Shown: positions 9,175 through 17,851 of the stretch, piece by piece
Layout: every line of letters begins with the position of its first letter
How positions within the stretch are numbered: the stretch's first letter is position 1
DNA from: Sediminibacterium soli
GTDB taxonomy: Bacteria; Bacteroidota; Bacteroidia; Chitinophagales; Chitinophagaceae
DNA: 64,000 nucleotides
Direction: 5' to 3'
Assembly (NCBI RefSeq): GCF_009939225.1
Contig: NZ_JAACJR010000009.1
Location: 62,001-126,000 of the forward strand
Position numbers and translations under genes: made by a program
Notes under the pieces: model-generated
Told to the model about the DNA's origin: nothing
The model's input: only the letters and a program-made list of their open reading frames with translations
Databases searched by the model: none

Positions 9175-9182
9175 TAGATTTG
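9175..9182 (+). promoter_or_regulatory. Promoter -7 box of the PAP2 gene
   Basis: TAGATTTG matches TAnnTTTG exactly and ends 18 nt before the ATG at 9201. It lies just past the terminator of the previous operon, which supports an independent transcript. Confidence 0.45.
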
Positions 9183-9200
9183 TATAAACAGCCGGAGCTC

Positions 9201-9836
9201 ATGCGCGAACAGCGACCCTATGCTTATGGGAATTTCAGAACGGGTGCGATACTGGCGGGTATTACCGGCATTGGCCTGATTGTACTTTCCTTCCTGCTTA
9301 CCAAGCGCGAACTGTTTCTTGCCATGAATCATGACCTGGGCAGGTTTGCAGATTATCTTTTTACCCTTTTCACTCATCTCGGCGATGGCACGGTATGGGT
9401 GCCCGTTGCCTTACTGGTATTTATTTACCGGCGGGATAAGTTTCCGCTGGTATTCTGCACCGTGGTCATAGGCACCATCATTGTGCAGTCGCTGAAGAAT
9501 GTTTTCATACCGGCACAGGTACGGCCGGGAACATTGATCACCGATCACAGTCTTTTTCATTCCGTTGAATGGGTTCCGCTGCTGACCAATTTCAGTTTTC
9601 CCTCGGGTCATACCACTACGGCTTTCAGTATTTTTTTACTGAGTTGCTTACTGATCCATAAAAAATGGATCGTGCCTGTTGGTTTTGTGTATGCCTGCCT
9701 GGTAGCGCATTCGCGGGTTTACCTCGCAGAACATTTTCCGCTCGATATCGGTGGCGGTATGCTCACGGCCCTTGTTACGCTGTGGATCTCCATCCTGCTG
9801 CAGCGCAAATGGGATAACAGACGGAGAAAACCGTAA
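9201..9836 (+). CDS. PAP2-family membrane phosphatase
   Basis: 211 residues from the ATG at 9201 (MREQRPYAYG). The frame is open further upstream but would then contain the terminator at 9123, so that extension is rejected. About six hydrophobic segments carry the acid-phosphatase signature: K-x8-RP (KNVFIPAQVRP), PSGHTTTAF, and SRVYLAEHFPLD, which fits SRx5Hx3D. Relatives dephosphorylate undecaprenyl pyrophosphate or phosphatidyl lipids at the inner membrane; the substrate here is unknown. It stands alone between two terminators. Confidence 0.85.
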   Translation: MREQRPYAYGNFRTGAILAGITGIGLIVLSFLLTKRELFLAMNHDLGRFADYLFTLFTHLGDGTVWVPVALLVFIYRRDKFPLVFCTVVIGTIIVQSLKNVFIPAQVRPGTLITDHSLFHSVEWVPLLTNFSFPSGHTTTAFSIFLLSCLLIHKKWIVPVGFVYACLVAHSRVYLAEHFPLDIGGGMLTALVTLWISILLQRKWDNRRRKP

Positions 9837-9902
9837 CCTAAGAACCCGGCAGCTGACCCGAACACAAACACCGCACTCCCAACGAAACAGACAGGAGGCT
9901 TA

Positions 9903-9949
9903 GCAAAAAAAAGACATGAGAACAGAAGTGCAGCACTTCTGTTCCCATG
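9903..9949 (-). terminator. Terminator of the M28 peptidase gene
   Basis: GAACAGAAGTG (9920-9930) and CACTTCTGTTC (9934-9944) form a perfect 11-bp stem with a 3-nt loop, extended by CATG/CATG. Read on the - strand the stem is followed by TCTTTTTTTT (9904-9913), a good intrinsic terminator for the gene ending at 9979. The + strand has no T-run after it, so it serves the PAP2 gene less well. Confidence 0.8.
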
Positions 9950-9978
9950 CCTTTGATCTGTTGTAAGCAATCATCACA

Positions 9979-11448
9979 TCAGTCCTTCCATCTCCATTCC
10001 CCCGCTATCTCCAGCGGTTCTTTCAGGTTGTTTTTGATCAGGAATTCCCTGGTTTCTTCGTCGGTAAAGTGTTTGGCCTTGATCTCTTTTGCATCGGCAA
10101 TACCGTAGAGCAGCATGCTGCTGAAGCGAACCGTGTTGCGCATGCCGGCTTCGTCAACAAGTTTAAAGTTGTCGCAATCCGCATGGTAGCAGGGACCCGC
10201 ATTATTGGGCAATCCGCCCCCGGCGCCGCCGCCTGTAGGCACTCCGTGCAGCATAAATGGCTGGTGATCGCTGTGCAGACCCGCGCCCGCGCGGAATATA
10301 TTTTTGAAAGAAGTGTCCAGCGACTGCGCAATGGCGCCGATGGACTGGAACAGTTCGCGGCTGTCTTCTGTTGTGGTGGAATAGCCCTTGGGATCATTGG
10401 TCATATCGTAGTTGAGCATATAACGCACCCGGTCGATGCTTTTGTTTTTCAGCGCCGCGGCAACATAGGCTTTGGATCCCAGTAAGCCTTCTTCCTCGCC
10501 CATGAACATCACAAATTCAACCGTGCGTACGGGCTGCAGTTTCAATGCCTGGAAAGTGCGTGCCATATCGAGCACGGAAAAAGAACCGATGCCATTGTCG
10601 ATAGCGCCCGTGGCAAGGTCCCAGCTGTCAAGATGCCCGCCAACCACCACTTTCTCACCAGGTATTGTTTTTCCCTTGATCGTGGCGATCACATTACGCG
10701 CTTTGATCAGGCCGGAAAAATTGGTCATGCTGACATGACTGTACAGTTTGCCTGCAGCCAGTTTTTCCTTTAACTGCATCCCGTCTTCCTTACCGATACA
10801 AACGGCGGGAATGGGAATGAGTTTGCCGGTTACCGAGGCGGTACCGGTGAGCAGGATGCCCCCGGGAGGCGTATTGATGATGATGATCCCTTTTGCACCG
10901 TACCGGGTAGCGATCGCCGTTTTCTCTGAGCGGTGCAGGGTGCGGGTGCCTGGTTTTGAATTGGGCAATACACCCAGGTATACCAGTGCGATCTTTTCTT
11001 TTACCTTTTCCGGTGCAGCCTGGTAATCTTCGTCAAGGCCATTGCCCATATCGATGATCTCCAGGTTCACGTCTGATCTGACAGGCGAATGCGCCAGGGT
11101 AACCGCTTTAACGGGCTGCTGGCTGCCGGCATCCGCACCCACGGTTACGGAAAGCGTGCCCCGGCTCCAGCTTTCCACTTCGAATGGCTGGAATTTCACT
11201 TCCTTGAAACCATAAGACCGCAGCAGGTCATAGGCATACTGCTCTGCTTTTTTTCCGTTTTCCGAACCCGTAAGACGATGCCCGATGGTTTCGGTGGCAT
11301 GCTTCAGCGAACTGTATGCTTTCGAATGGGACAATACTTCGTTGTTGATACGCGTAAATACCCCTTTCCATTCCGGTCTGGCCTGGGCGCTTACCAGTGT
11401 GCAGGAAAAAAACAGGGCGGGTAACATACACAAACGATGCAATTTCAT
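9979..11448 (-). CDS. Secreted M28-family metallopeptidase with PA domain
   Basis: 489 residues from the ATG at 11448 (MKLHRLCML). A signal peptide ends at about VSA-QA. A PA (protease-associated) insertion occupies roughly residues 130-260, with RYGAKGIIIINTP typical of it. The M28 catalytic region carries the zinc pattern: GGHLDSWD near residue 282, ATGAIDNG, MGEEEGLLGS and a late HSDHQPF. M28 enzymes remove N-terminal residues from peptides in the periplasm or outside the cell. The frame is open to 11553, but that extension translates the noncoding repeat at 11491-11590. It is a stand-alone gene with its own terminator. Confidence 0.9.
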   Translation of the reverse strand: MKLHRLCMLPALFFSCTLVSAQARPEWKGVFTRINNEVLSHSKAYSSLKHATETIGHRLTGSENGKKAEQYAYDLLRSYGFKEVKFQPFEVESWSRGTLSVTVGADAGSQQPVKAVTLAHSPVRSDVNLEIIDMGNGLDEDYQAAPEKVKEKIALVYLGVLPNSKPGTRTLHRSEKTAIATRYGAKGIIIINTPPGGILLTGTASVTGKLIPIPAVCIGKEDGMQLKEKLAAGKLYSHVSMTNFSGLIKARNVIATIKGKTIPGEKVVVGGHLDSWDLATGAIDNGIGSFSVLDMARTFQALKLQPVRTVEFVMFMGEEEGLLGSKAYVAAALKNKSIDRVRYMLNYDMTNDPKGYSTTTEDSRELFQSIGAIAQSLDTSFKNIFRAGAGLHSDHQPFMLHGVPTGGGAGGGLPNNAGPCYHADCDNFKLVDEAGMRNTVRFSSMLLYGIADAKEIKAKHFTDEETREFLIKNNLKEPLEIAGEWRWKD

Positions 11449-11490
11449 GATAGCAGAAGTTTTAGCCGACAATATACCAAACAATCCGAA

Positions 11491-11590
11491 AAACTGCTCT
11501 CTGCGTGTCTCCGCAACTCTGCGTCTCTGCGGTGAAAAGATGGGGGTATTCACCGCAGAGACGCAGAGAAGGGGCGTTTCGCAGAGTTTA
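11491..11590. repeat. CCGCAGAGACGCAGAG palindromic repeat
   Basis: The 20-nt arm at 11549-11568 (TTCACCGCAGAGACGCAGAG) is the exact reverse complement of 11517-11536, with a 12-nt loop. Outer flanks (CTCTCTGCGTGTCTCCGC and GGCGTTTCGCAGAG) pair imperfectly and extend the hairpin to about 100 nt. It lies between the peptidase start and the end of the GH43 gene. The same word family occurs, more degraded, at 1930-1985. Confidence 0.8.
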
Positions 11591-11626
11591 CCTGGGTGAC
11601 CTCAGCTTATTCTTCCGGGTGGCTGG

Positions 11627-12671
11627 TTATTTTTTCTCACCGGGTATCTGCAATGCCCCGCCTGTTTTTACCGGAATGCCAAAAAGCGGCGTTCCGTCCC
11701 GCGCCCAGCTGAACGGCTGTGCCCTTGGCGAGCGGTGACCGCCGCAGCCCTGGCCCTGCTGATCATTAGCGTGGTATAATATCCAGCTCTCCTTTCCGTC
11801 CGGTGAAACAAAAAAAGAATTATGGCCTGGAGCGTATACGCTGTTCTCCCTGGATTGTTTGAAAACGGGCTCGGCAGATTTTCGCCAGGAAGCGGGATCC
11901 ATGGGATCGCTGTCGGCCGAAGCGCTGAGCATTCCCAGTGCATAGAAATCCGTCCAGCAGCCGCTGGCGGAATAGATCAGGAACAGTTTTCCGCCCCTGC
12001 TCAATACCTCGGGACCTTCATTCACATTCACATGCGGCGGGTTGTATTTATCGTGCAGATCGCCGTGCATTTCCCAGGGTAATTCGGGACTTGAAATCTT
12101 TGAACGTTGTCCTTCCACCGTCCAGGGATTTTTCATTTTCGCGATATAGATATTCTGCTGTCCGTTCACATCGCCTTCCCAACCAGACCATACCAGGTAT
12201 AGCTGCCGTTTGTGTGCAAACAGGGAGCCGTCTATCGCCCATTTATCATCGGGTGTCACCAGTTTGCCCTTCATCTTCCAGCTGCCTTTGAACGGATCTG
12301 CCGACGCGTTTTCCAGTACCCATAAGCGATGGTCGTTGTTATTGCCGCTGTCTGCTGCGAAATAGATATACCATTTGTTCTGCAGAAAATGTATTTCGGG
12401 CGCCCATAATTCTTTTGAATAAGGACCCCCTGGGCGGCGGTACAAACACCGTCTTTTTCTCCGCGGTTTTCAGATCGGCTATCGACCGGGTTTTCCAGAT
12501 GGTGATGTTGCGGCCCGTGGTATGTGTATAGTAATAAAATCCGTCTTTATATAGGCACCAGGGATCTGCACCCGAGGGCAGCAGCGGGTTGGTAAATGTT
12601 TTTGCCGTCTGCGCGTGCAATCCCGCCGCAAAGAGCAGGGTAATGAAACATACTGCGATCCTTGTTTTCAT
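11627..12671 (-). pseudogene. GH43-family glycoside hydrolase, interrupted by a +1 frameshift
   Basis: The N-terminal part starts at the ATG at 12671 (MKTRIAVCF) with a signal peptide ending LHAQ and contains the GH43 catalytic-base region SGADPWCLYKDGFYYY. The frame then breaks at a run of five C (12426-12430, G on the coding strand). The remaining 270 residues continue in another frame (PYSKELWAPEIHF) and carry the other two expected acids, in KWAIDGSLF and VNVNEGPEV. Removing one G restores a continuous product of about 347 residues. GH43 enzymes cut arabinan- or xylan-type side chains. The gene follows pfkB by 10 nt, probably as an operon. No other lesion is visible, so a sequencing error or a very recent mutation are both possible. 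Confidence 0.85.
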
Positions 12672-12681
12672 ATTTAAGGCA

Positions 12682-13560
12682 TTAGCTGTGAGCATAGGTA
12701 TCCATCACATACTGCACATCGTTCAGCGATCCGGAGAATGCACCGGATGAGCGGATCTTCCAAGTGGCCATTGCCGCGGCAAATTCTCCGGAAGACTGTA
12801 TATCGTTTTCTTTACAGCGCCGGGAAAGATAACCGGCCATATAAGTATCGCCGCAGCCGGTGGCATCGGTCAGCACCGGGGGCCGGTATGCGGGTATCTG
12901 GTAAAATATTCCATCAGAAAAAATCAGGGATCCCTTGCTGCCAAGAGTGAGTATGACTTCCTTAACGCCCCATTGCGCCAGCACCTGCGCACTCCTACGC
13001 GGATCGGAATAGCCGGTAAGCACTTTTGCTTCGTCTTCATTCGCTTTCAGGTAATGCACAAAAGGCAGCAGTTCTTTTTTCTGCTGCCAGTCGATCGCAC
13101 GCACATCTTCTTCCACCACCTCGCGAAGAAATCCCTGCACATCGAGCGATATCCTTGCCTTGCCCGACAGCTCCCTGATCAGTTGCGCCGGCATATCATC
13201 CGCCAGCAGGGGTCCGAGATGGAATATGGCCGCATTTATCGCCGAGAAATCCGATGCCCGGAAGGGGTCTGCCTTACGGGACACTTTCTGCGTGCGATGA
13301 TCCTGGTCTTCGCCATAGCTGTTTTCAAAACAAACGGTATGCTCACTGGGCAATACCTGCACATCGATACCAAGCGCTGCCAGATCGGCAACATACTGCT
13401 TTTCGGCATCGCCGACGGCAGTCACCAGCCGGTAGGCAATTCCCATATTGCGAACGGCGTGAGAAAAATAATACGCCGTACCACCGGGCAGGTGGGTGAC
13501 TGAATGAGGGGTAACGATCCTGTCGGATGTGATATGACCAATACAGCAGAGCTCGTACAT
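12682..13560 (-). CDS. PfkB-family carbohydrate kinase
   Basis: 292 residues from the ATG at 13560 (MYELCCIGH). Features of the ribokinase fold include the N-terminal sugar-site LPGGTAYYFSHAV near residue 35 and the C-terminal anion-hole signature DATGCGDTYMAGY near residue 240, with the catalytic Asp before the final GY helix. It phosphorylates a sugar or nucleoside; the exact substrate cannot be told. Its stop lies 10 nt before the GH43 start, suggesting joint expression with a polysaccharide-degrading enzyme and a pentose or hexose as substrate. Confidence 0.85.
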   Translation of the reverse strand: MYELCCIGHITSDRIVTPHSVTHLPGGTAYYFSHAVRNMGIAYRLVTAVGDAEKQYVADLAALGIDVQVLPSEHTVCFENSYGEDQDHRTQKVSRKADPFRASDFSAINAAIFHLGPLLADDMPAQLIRELSGKARISLDVQGFLREVVEEDVRAIDWQQKKELLPFVHYLKANEDEAKVLTGYSDPRRSAQVLAQWGVKEVILTLGSKGSLIFSDGIFYQIPAYRPPVLTDATGCGDTYMAGYLSRRCKENDIQSSGEFAAAMATWKIRSSGAFSGSLNDVQYVMDTYAHS

Positions 13561-13596
13561 GTTTCGGATAAAAACAACTAATGTAAGCAATCACCG

Positions 13597-14551
13597 TCAA
13601 TTCCTGAACTCCTGCGATACCATCAGGCCATGCAGTCCGCCGTCTGCGATACCGATGCCCACACGACCGTAGGAAGGATTCAGGATATTGGCGCGATGGC
13701 CGGGCGAATTCATCAAACCGGTATGCGCCAGTTTCAATGTTCGCGCAAGTGCCAGGTTCTCGCCGGCGGCGGTATACCTGATATGCGCTTTTTTCATGCG
13801 GTCGAACGGGTCTTTTCCCTCCGGCGAATTATGCGAAAAATAGCCACGTGCAAACATATCCCTCGAATGGGCGATGGCGACGGTTCGTAAAGCGGTATCG
13901 GCCCGCAGTGGTTTCAGTCCTGCTTCGGCGCGCTCCCTGTTCACCATTTCCAGCATCTCCGCTTCCAGGTCAAAACGCTCTTCCGTGGTGCTGTCTTTAA
14001 AATGCAGTTTTACCGTTTCTTCTGATCCGGGTTCAACGGTCAGCTTCGTCATCGAGCGCCTGATCGCTTCGTCAAATACGGGGGACAGTCTTTCCTGCAG
14101 CCATTCTGCCGGCGGTGTCAGCTGGGTGGCAAGACGGCTTTGCTCTGCGGCTTCCGATACCTGGTCCGATATCGGCACTGTCAGTAACAGCAAAGCCACC
14201 ACGCTGGCAGCGATCAGTCCGTTGACCATACCGGGTATGATACCCAATACATGGTTGGCCCGGCTTTGCCAGACAGAAGGACTGAGACTCCGCAACAAAA
14301 AAACGCAGCAATAAAGCGATGAGTGCCCCGCTGAGCAGCAGTGCCAGCAGAAAACTAAGCGGCAGTAACCAGGGAGAGCTGCCCAGCCAGCGTTCTCCCG
14401 CTCTCGTTATATAGGGATAGAGCAAAAAAGCGAGAAAAACACTTCCGATCCAGGTAAACAGGTCTGCTGCGGCATGAATAAATCCCTTCTGCCACCCGAG
14501 CCAGATGGAGAACAGGGCGACCAAGATCAATACGATATCAATCCAGTTCAT
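13597..14551 (-). pseudogene. CvpA-CAP (SCP/PR-1) fusion protein, interrupted by a +1 frameshift
   Basis: The first part (start 14551, MNWIDIVLIL) is a CvpA-like membrane domain with hydrophobic helices and LGWQKGFIHAAADLF. The frame changes at a run of seven A (14297-14303, T on the coding strand). The second part completes the CvpA domain (SRANHVLGIIPGMVNGLIAA) and then continues into a CAP domain of the YkwD type with ENLAL, HNSPEGKDPF and SPGHRANILNP. Deleting one T joins both parts into a single protein of about 317 residues. A membrane anchor carrying a periplasmic CAP domain is a sensible architecture, so the intact gene is likely functional in relatives. The next gene upstream on this strand is the short unknown protein at 14606. 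Confidence 0.85.
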
Positions 14552-14605
14552 ATGGGTATACTGTCTAACGGAAGGGTAACGCCACCGGCTTCCGCGACAG
14601 GGTGA

Positions 14606-14929
14606 TTAAAAAACCGAAACACCTTTTGCCGCGCAGGCGGTTTCAATAGCCGCAACAATGGACTTGCCGAATCCCACGGGATAATGCTTTTCATTTACCG
14701 GAAAATCGAACAGGTCACGTCGCAGGTTGGAAGCTACGATAAACGGATCGGGAAGAAAGGACACGGACGGCTTTACCTGGCTGATATGGTACTCCATCAC
14801 CGTTGTTTCTTTCCGCAATACTTCTGCATGGTAGATGGTGTTTTCAAAAGCAAACCGAATGGAAAAAACAGGTGTGGTAACAACGAGGGGCTCCGCTTCC
14901 GCGAAAGGCATTTCATAAGTGTTGCGCAT
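14606..14929 (-). CDS. Hypothetical protein, 107 aa
   Basis: I do not recognise a family. From the ATG at 14929 (MRNTYEMPF) the product is acidic at its start, has no signal peptide or membrane segment, and ends in a short hydrophobic helix (GKSIVAAIETACAAKGVSVF). The frame is open to 15046, but the longer start adds residues that do not look protein-like. It lies 54 nt upstream of the CvpA-CAP gene on the same strand. Codon use looks like that of its neighbours. Confidence 0.5.
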   Translation of the reverse strand: MRNTYEMPFAEAEPLVVTTPVFSIRFAFENTIYHAEVLRKETTVMEYHISQVKPSVSFLPDPFIVASNLRRDLFDFPVNEKHYPVGFGKSIVAAIETACAAKGVSVF

Positions 14930-15094
14930 TGACAGGCTTTTGCCTGAGTATAGAAAATAACATGCCAGGGATGATTGTTTAATATGATTTCTAAGAAAAA
15001 TTCTGATTGTAGCGTAATTGCCACATAATTTCTCGGTTTTTGTCAAATCTTATCTATAATTCCTCCGGGGTATTCCCTGTTTTTTGTTTCCGAA

Positions 15095-15102
15095 TAACTT
15101 TG
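15095..15102 (+). promoter_or_regulatory. Promoter -7 box of the short asparaginase gene
   Basis: TAACTTTG is an exact TAnnTTTG match, 22 nt before the ATG at 15125. No -33 TTTG is found at the normal distance. Confidence 0.4.
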
Positions 15103-15124
15103 CTGTTTAAACCTCGCAGGCACC

Positions 15125-15610
15125 ATGATACGCATCTTTATTACCGGCGGCACTTTTGACAAGGAATACAACGAGCTGAACGGTGAATTGTATTTTAAAG
15201 ACACCCATATGCAGGAACTGCTGACCAAGGGTCGCTGCCGGCTGGATGTTCAGATCCGCACACTGATGATGATCGACAGTCTTGAGATGACAGCCGAAGA
15301 CAGGGAGCTGATTGCTTACCAGTGCAACCACTGCGAAGAAGACCGCATCGTGATCACGCATGGAACGGATACCATGGCCGTAACGGCAAAGATGCTGGCG
15401 GAAAAAGTACCCAATAAAACCATTGTGCTTACCGGCGCCATGATACCCATCAAATTCGGCAGCTCGGATGGATTATTCAATCTCGGCGGTGCACTGGCCT
15501 TTGTGCAAACGCTTCCCCCGGGCGTGTATGTTGCCATGAACGGCCGGTGGTTCAACTGGGATAATGTGAAAAAAAACAAGCTTACCGGCGTATTTGAAGA
15601 ACTGAAATAA
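15125..15610 (+). CDS. Half-length asparaginase-domain protein
   Basis: 161 residues, about half of a normal asparaginase. It keeps the N-terminal active-site strand with the first threonine (ITGGTFDKEY, residues 6-15), the second Thr-Asp pair (THGTDTMAVTAKML near residue 78) and TGAMIP with SSDGLFNLGGAL. By comparison with E. coli AsnB-type enzymes as I remember them, the catalytic lysine after FNL..A is not conserved, and the whole C-terminal domain is missing. The ATG and TAA are clean, so this is a real short protein, not a broken gene. Activity on asparagine is uncertain. It stands alone and converges on the symporter gene. Confidence 0.75.
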   Translation: MIRIFITGGTFDKEYNELNGELYFKDTHMQELLTKGRCRLDVQIRTLMMIDSLEMTAEDRELIAYQCNHCEEDRIVITHGTDTMAVTAKMLAEKVPNKTIVLTGAMIPIKFGSSDGLFNLGGALAFVQTLPPGVYVAMNGRWFNWDNVKKNKLTGVFEELK

Positions 15611-15615
15611 CATCT

Positions 15616-17247
15616 CTACCAGTATACCGTGTACAATGCCGCGAGTATACCGAAGATGATCAGCGAGAGTATGAGAAACCCCGGCGTTACCCTGAACCAG
15701 CCCGCATCCAGCAAGATCTTCTTTTCCTTTTTTTCCCTGCCTTTCCCAGCCAGGCTAACGGCGATCATCGTAAACGCCACTGTGAAAAACGTGATCGTCA
15801 TCCTGTCAAGAAACGGGTAATCCGGGAAGCTGCCGCCGCTCCACAGGGGTAAAAATTTCAACACAACCGACACGGGAATGGTGATCAGCGCGCCGATAAG
15901 CGCCGCTTTTGCACTGGTGGGTTTCCAGAACATACCCAGCAGGAAAATGGCCAGCACCCCGGGAGACAGAAAGCCTACATACTCCTGTATAAACTGGTAG
16001 GCCTGGTCGAGCGAACGCAACGAAGGGGCCACCAGCGCCGCCAGCAACATGGAAACAAGCACGGCCCATCTGCCCACACGCACCGTTTTTTGCTCCGATG
16101 CCTGTTTGTCGATGTATTTGCGGTAGATATCCAGTGAAAATATGGTAGAGATGCTATTGGCCTTTCCTGCAAGCGATGCCACCACGGCTGCTGTGAGCGC
16201 GGCAAACGCCACACCTTTCAGTCCGGCAGGCAGCAGGTTCATCAGCGAAGGATAGGCGCGGTCGGGCTTCAGGTTGCCGGCCGCATCCAGCATCTCCTGC
16301 CGGAACATTCCATTCTTGTGCAGCACATACATGACGATGCCCGGCAATACGGCGATCACGGGTATCAGCAGTTTCAGAAAAGCCGCGAACAATATTCCTT
16401 TACGCGCCGTTTTCAGGTCGGCGCCAAGCGTTCTTTGCACGATGTACTGGTTACAGCCCCAGTAAGCCAGGTTGTTCACCAGCATACCGCCGATGAGCAC
16501 TGAGATACCCGGCAGCTCACGGTAATGCGGGCTGGATTGATCAAACACCATATGAAAATGCTGTGGCGCTTCGCTGCGGAGAACGGACAGTCCTTTCCAG
16601 ATATCTTTTCCAAAACCAAACTGCTCGGAAAGCAATGTAAGCGCGAGATAGGTGGTGACCAGTCCGCCCGTCAGCAGCACCAATACCTGTATCACATCGG
16701 TATATCCGATCACTTTCATTCCGCCAACGGTAACGATTACCGCAAACACCGTAAGAAAGACCACCGACCATTCAAAACTTACCGGGCTGATGGAGGATAT
16801 GGCCAGTGAACCCAGGTAGATGATGGAGGTCAGGTTTACGAATACATATACCAGCAGCCAGAATACGGCAAGCAGGGTGCTGACCGTATCGTTATACCGC
16901 ACCGAAAGAAACTGGGGCATGGTATAGATGCGGTTACGCAGGTACACCGGTATCATGAATACGGCCACAAGCACCAGTGTGGCCGCCGCCATCCATTCGT
17001 AACTCGAGATGGCAAGGCCCAATGCAAAACCCGAACCCGACATGCCGATAAAATGCTCGGCCGAAATATTCGATGCAATCAGTGAAGCGCCTATTGCCCA
17101 CCAGGTAAGCGACCCTTCAGCCAGGAAGAATTCCTTTGAACTGGTGCCGGCGGATCTCTTACGGCGATAGATATAATAGCCATAGGCGATCACCAGCACG
17201 AAATACCCGAAGAAAACAAAGTAATCGGCAAATTGCAGTTGGTTCAT
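15616..17247 (-). CDS. Sodium:solute symporter (SSS/SGLT family), probable sugar transporter
   Basis: 543 residues with about 14 hydrophobic segments along the whole length. SGSGFALGLAISSYEWMAA near residue 70, GGMKVIGYTDVIQV near residue 175 and the NNLAYWGCNQYIVQR region near residue 260 are typical of the SGLT-like branch of the Na+/solute symporters. Relatives import sugars or inositol with sodium. It is convergent with the short asparaginase, separated by 5 nt, and no regulatory or catabolic gene for a particular sugar lies beside it. Confidence 0.9.
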   Translation of the reverse strand: MNQLQFADYFVFFGYFVLVIAYGYYIYRRKRSAGTSSKEFFLAEGSLTWWAIGASLIASNISAEHFIGMSGSGFALGLAISSYEWMAAATLVLVAVFMIPVYLRNRIYTMPQFLSVRYNDTVSTLLAVFWLLVYVFVNLTSIIYLGSLAISSISPVSFEWSVVFLTVFAVIVTVGGMKVIGYTDVIQVLVLLTGGLVTTYLALTLLSEQFGFGKDIWKGLSVLRSEAPQHFHMVFDQSSPHYRELPGISVLIGGMLVNNLAYWGCNQYIVQRTLGADLKTARKGILFAAFLKLLIPVIAVLPGIVMYVLHKNGMFRQEMLDAAGNLKPDRAYPSLMNLLPAGLKGVAFAALTAAVVASLAGKANSISTIFSLDIYRKYIDKQASEQKTVRVGRWAVLVSMLLAALVAPSLRSLDQAYQFIQEYVGFLSPGVLAIFLLGMFWKPTSAKAALIGALITIPVSVVLKFLPLWSGGSFPDYPFLDRMTITFFTVAFTMIAVSLAGKGREKKEKKILLDAGWFRVTPGFLILSLIIFGILAALYTVYW

Positions 17248-17315
17248 GGCAGCGGACTGAGTGCTGCTAAGATACAGGAAACCGCAAATCTGAACCGGAA
17301 GCGATGTTCCCGTGA

Positions 17316-17759
17316 TTAAAGGGTGATGGCGTCTTTGGTGAGTTTCCCCTGGCTGTTGAAGTAGAGATAGTGTTTCCGGATATCGCTTTTGCTTACATAG
17401 ATACGGTACGCGGTTTCCCTGTCTTTTTCACGCATTTCCCTGGTATCGCGGATATGCCAGTCGGTATACCTGCTTTTGCTGAAACCCTCTTTCACTTCTT
17501 TGGGCAGCGACTCGTATTTGCGTTCAATCCTGGTTTCTTTCCATTCGCCCCTGCCATTGTATTTTATTTCGCCGTGATCGCCGTCAAGGTCAAAGCTTGC
17601 CTCATAACTGCTGAACCCGCTTTTCCAGCTTACATTTTTGGCCGTTGGATAGCTGGCGGCAAAAGCACTGGTTACTTCTGCGGGTACTTTTTTAAACTGT
17701 GCCTGTGTCACCGCAGCCACGCAAAACAATCCACAGAATATCGCTGAGATCTTTTTCAT
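17316..17759 (-). CDS. Secreted PepSY-like (BLIP-fold) protein
   Basis: 147 residues from the ATG at 17759 (MKKISAIFCG). A signal peptide ends VTQAQ. Two short repeats follow, FAASYPTAKNVSWK and a second aromatic/charged half, as in the PepSY-like proteins abundant in Bacteroidota, usually of unknown function in the periplasm. No cysteine pair or catalytic motif remains after signal cleavage. The frame extends to 17792, but the added residues precede the signal peptide and are unlikely. Confidence 0.7.
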   Translation of the reverse strand: MKKISAIFCGLFCVAAVTQAQFKKVPAEVTSAFAASYPTAKNVSWKSGFSSYEASFDLDGDHGEIKYNGRGEWKETRIERKYESLPKEVKEGFSKSRYTDWHIRDTREMREKDRETAYRIYVSKSDIRKHYLYFNSQGKLTKDAITL

Positions 17760-17851
17760 GTCCTTTTTTTTACACAGTAACACAATCGTCATGCCATGGG
17801 AGCGGTGCTGATTATCGTGGCACGAAATTTTTTCTCACCGATAAAAAAGTT

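Noticed and set aside
11449..11553. N-terminal extension of the M28 peptidase ORF
   Set aside because: It reads through the CCGCAGAGACGC repeat; the signal peptide starts at 11448.
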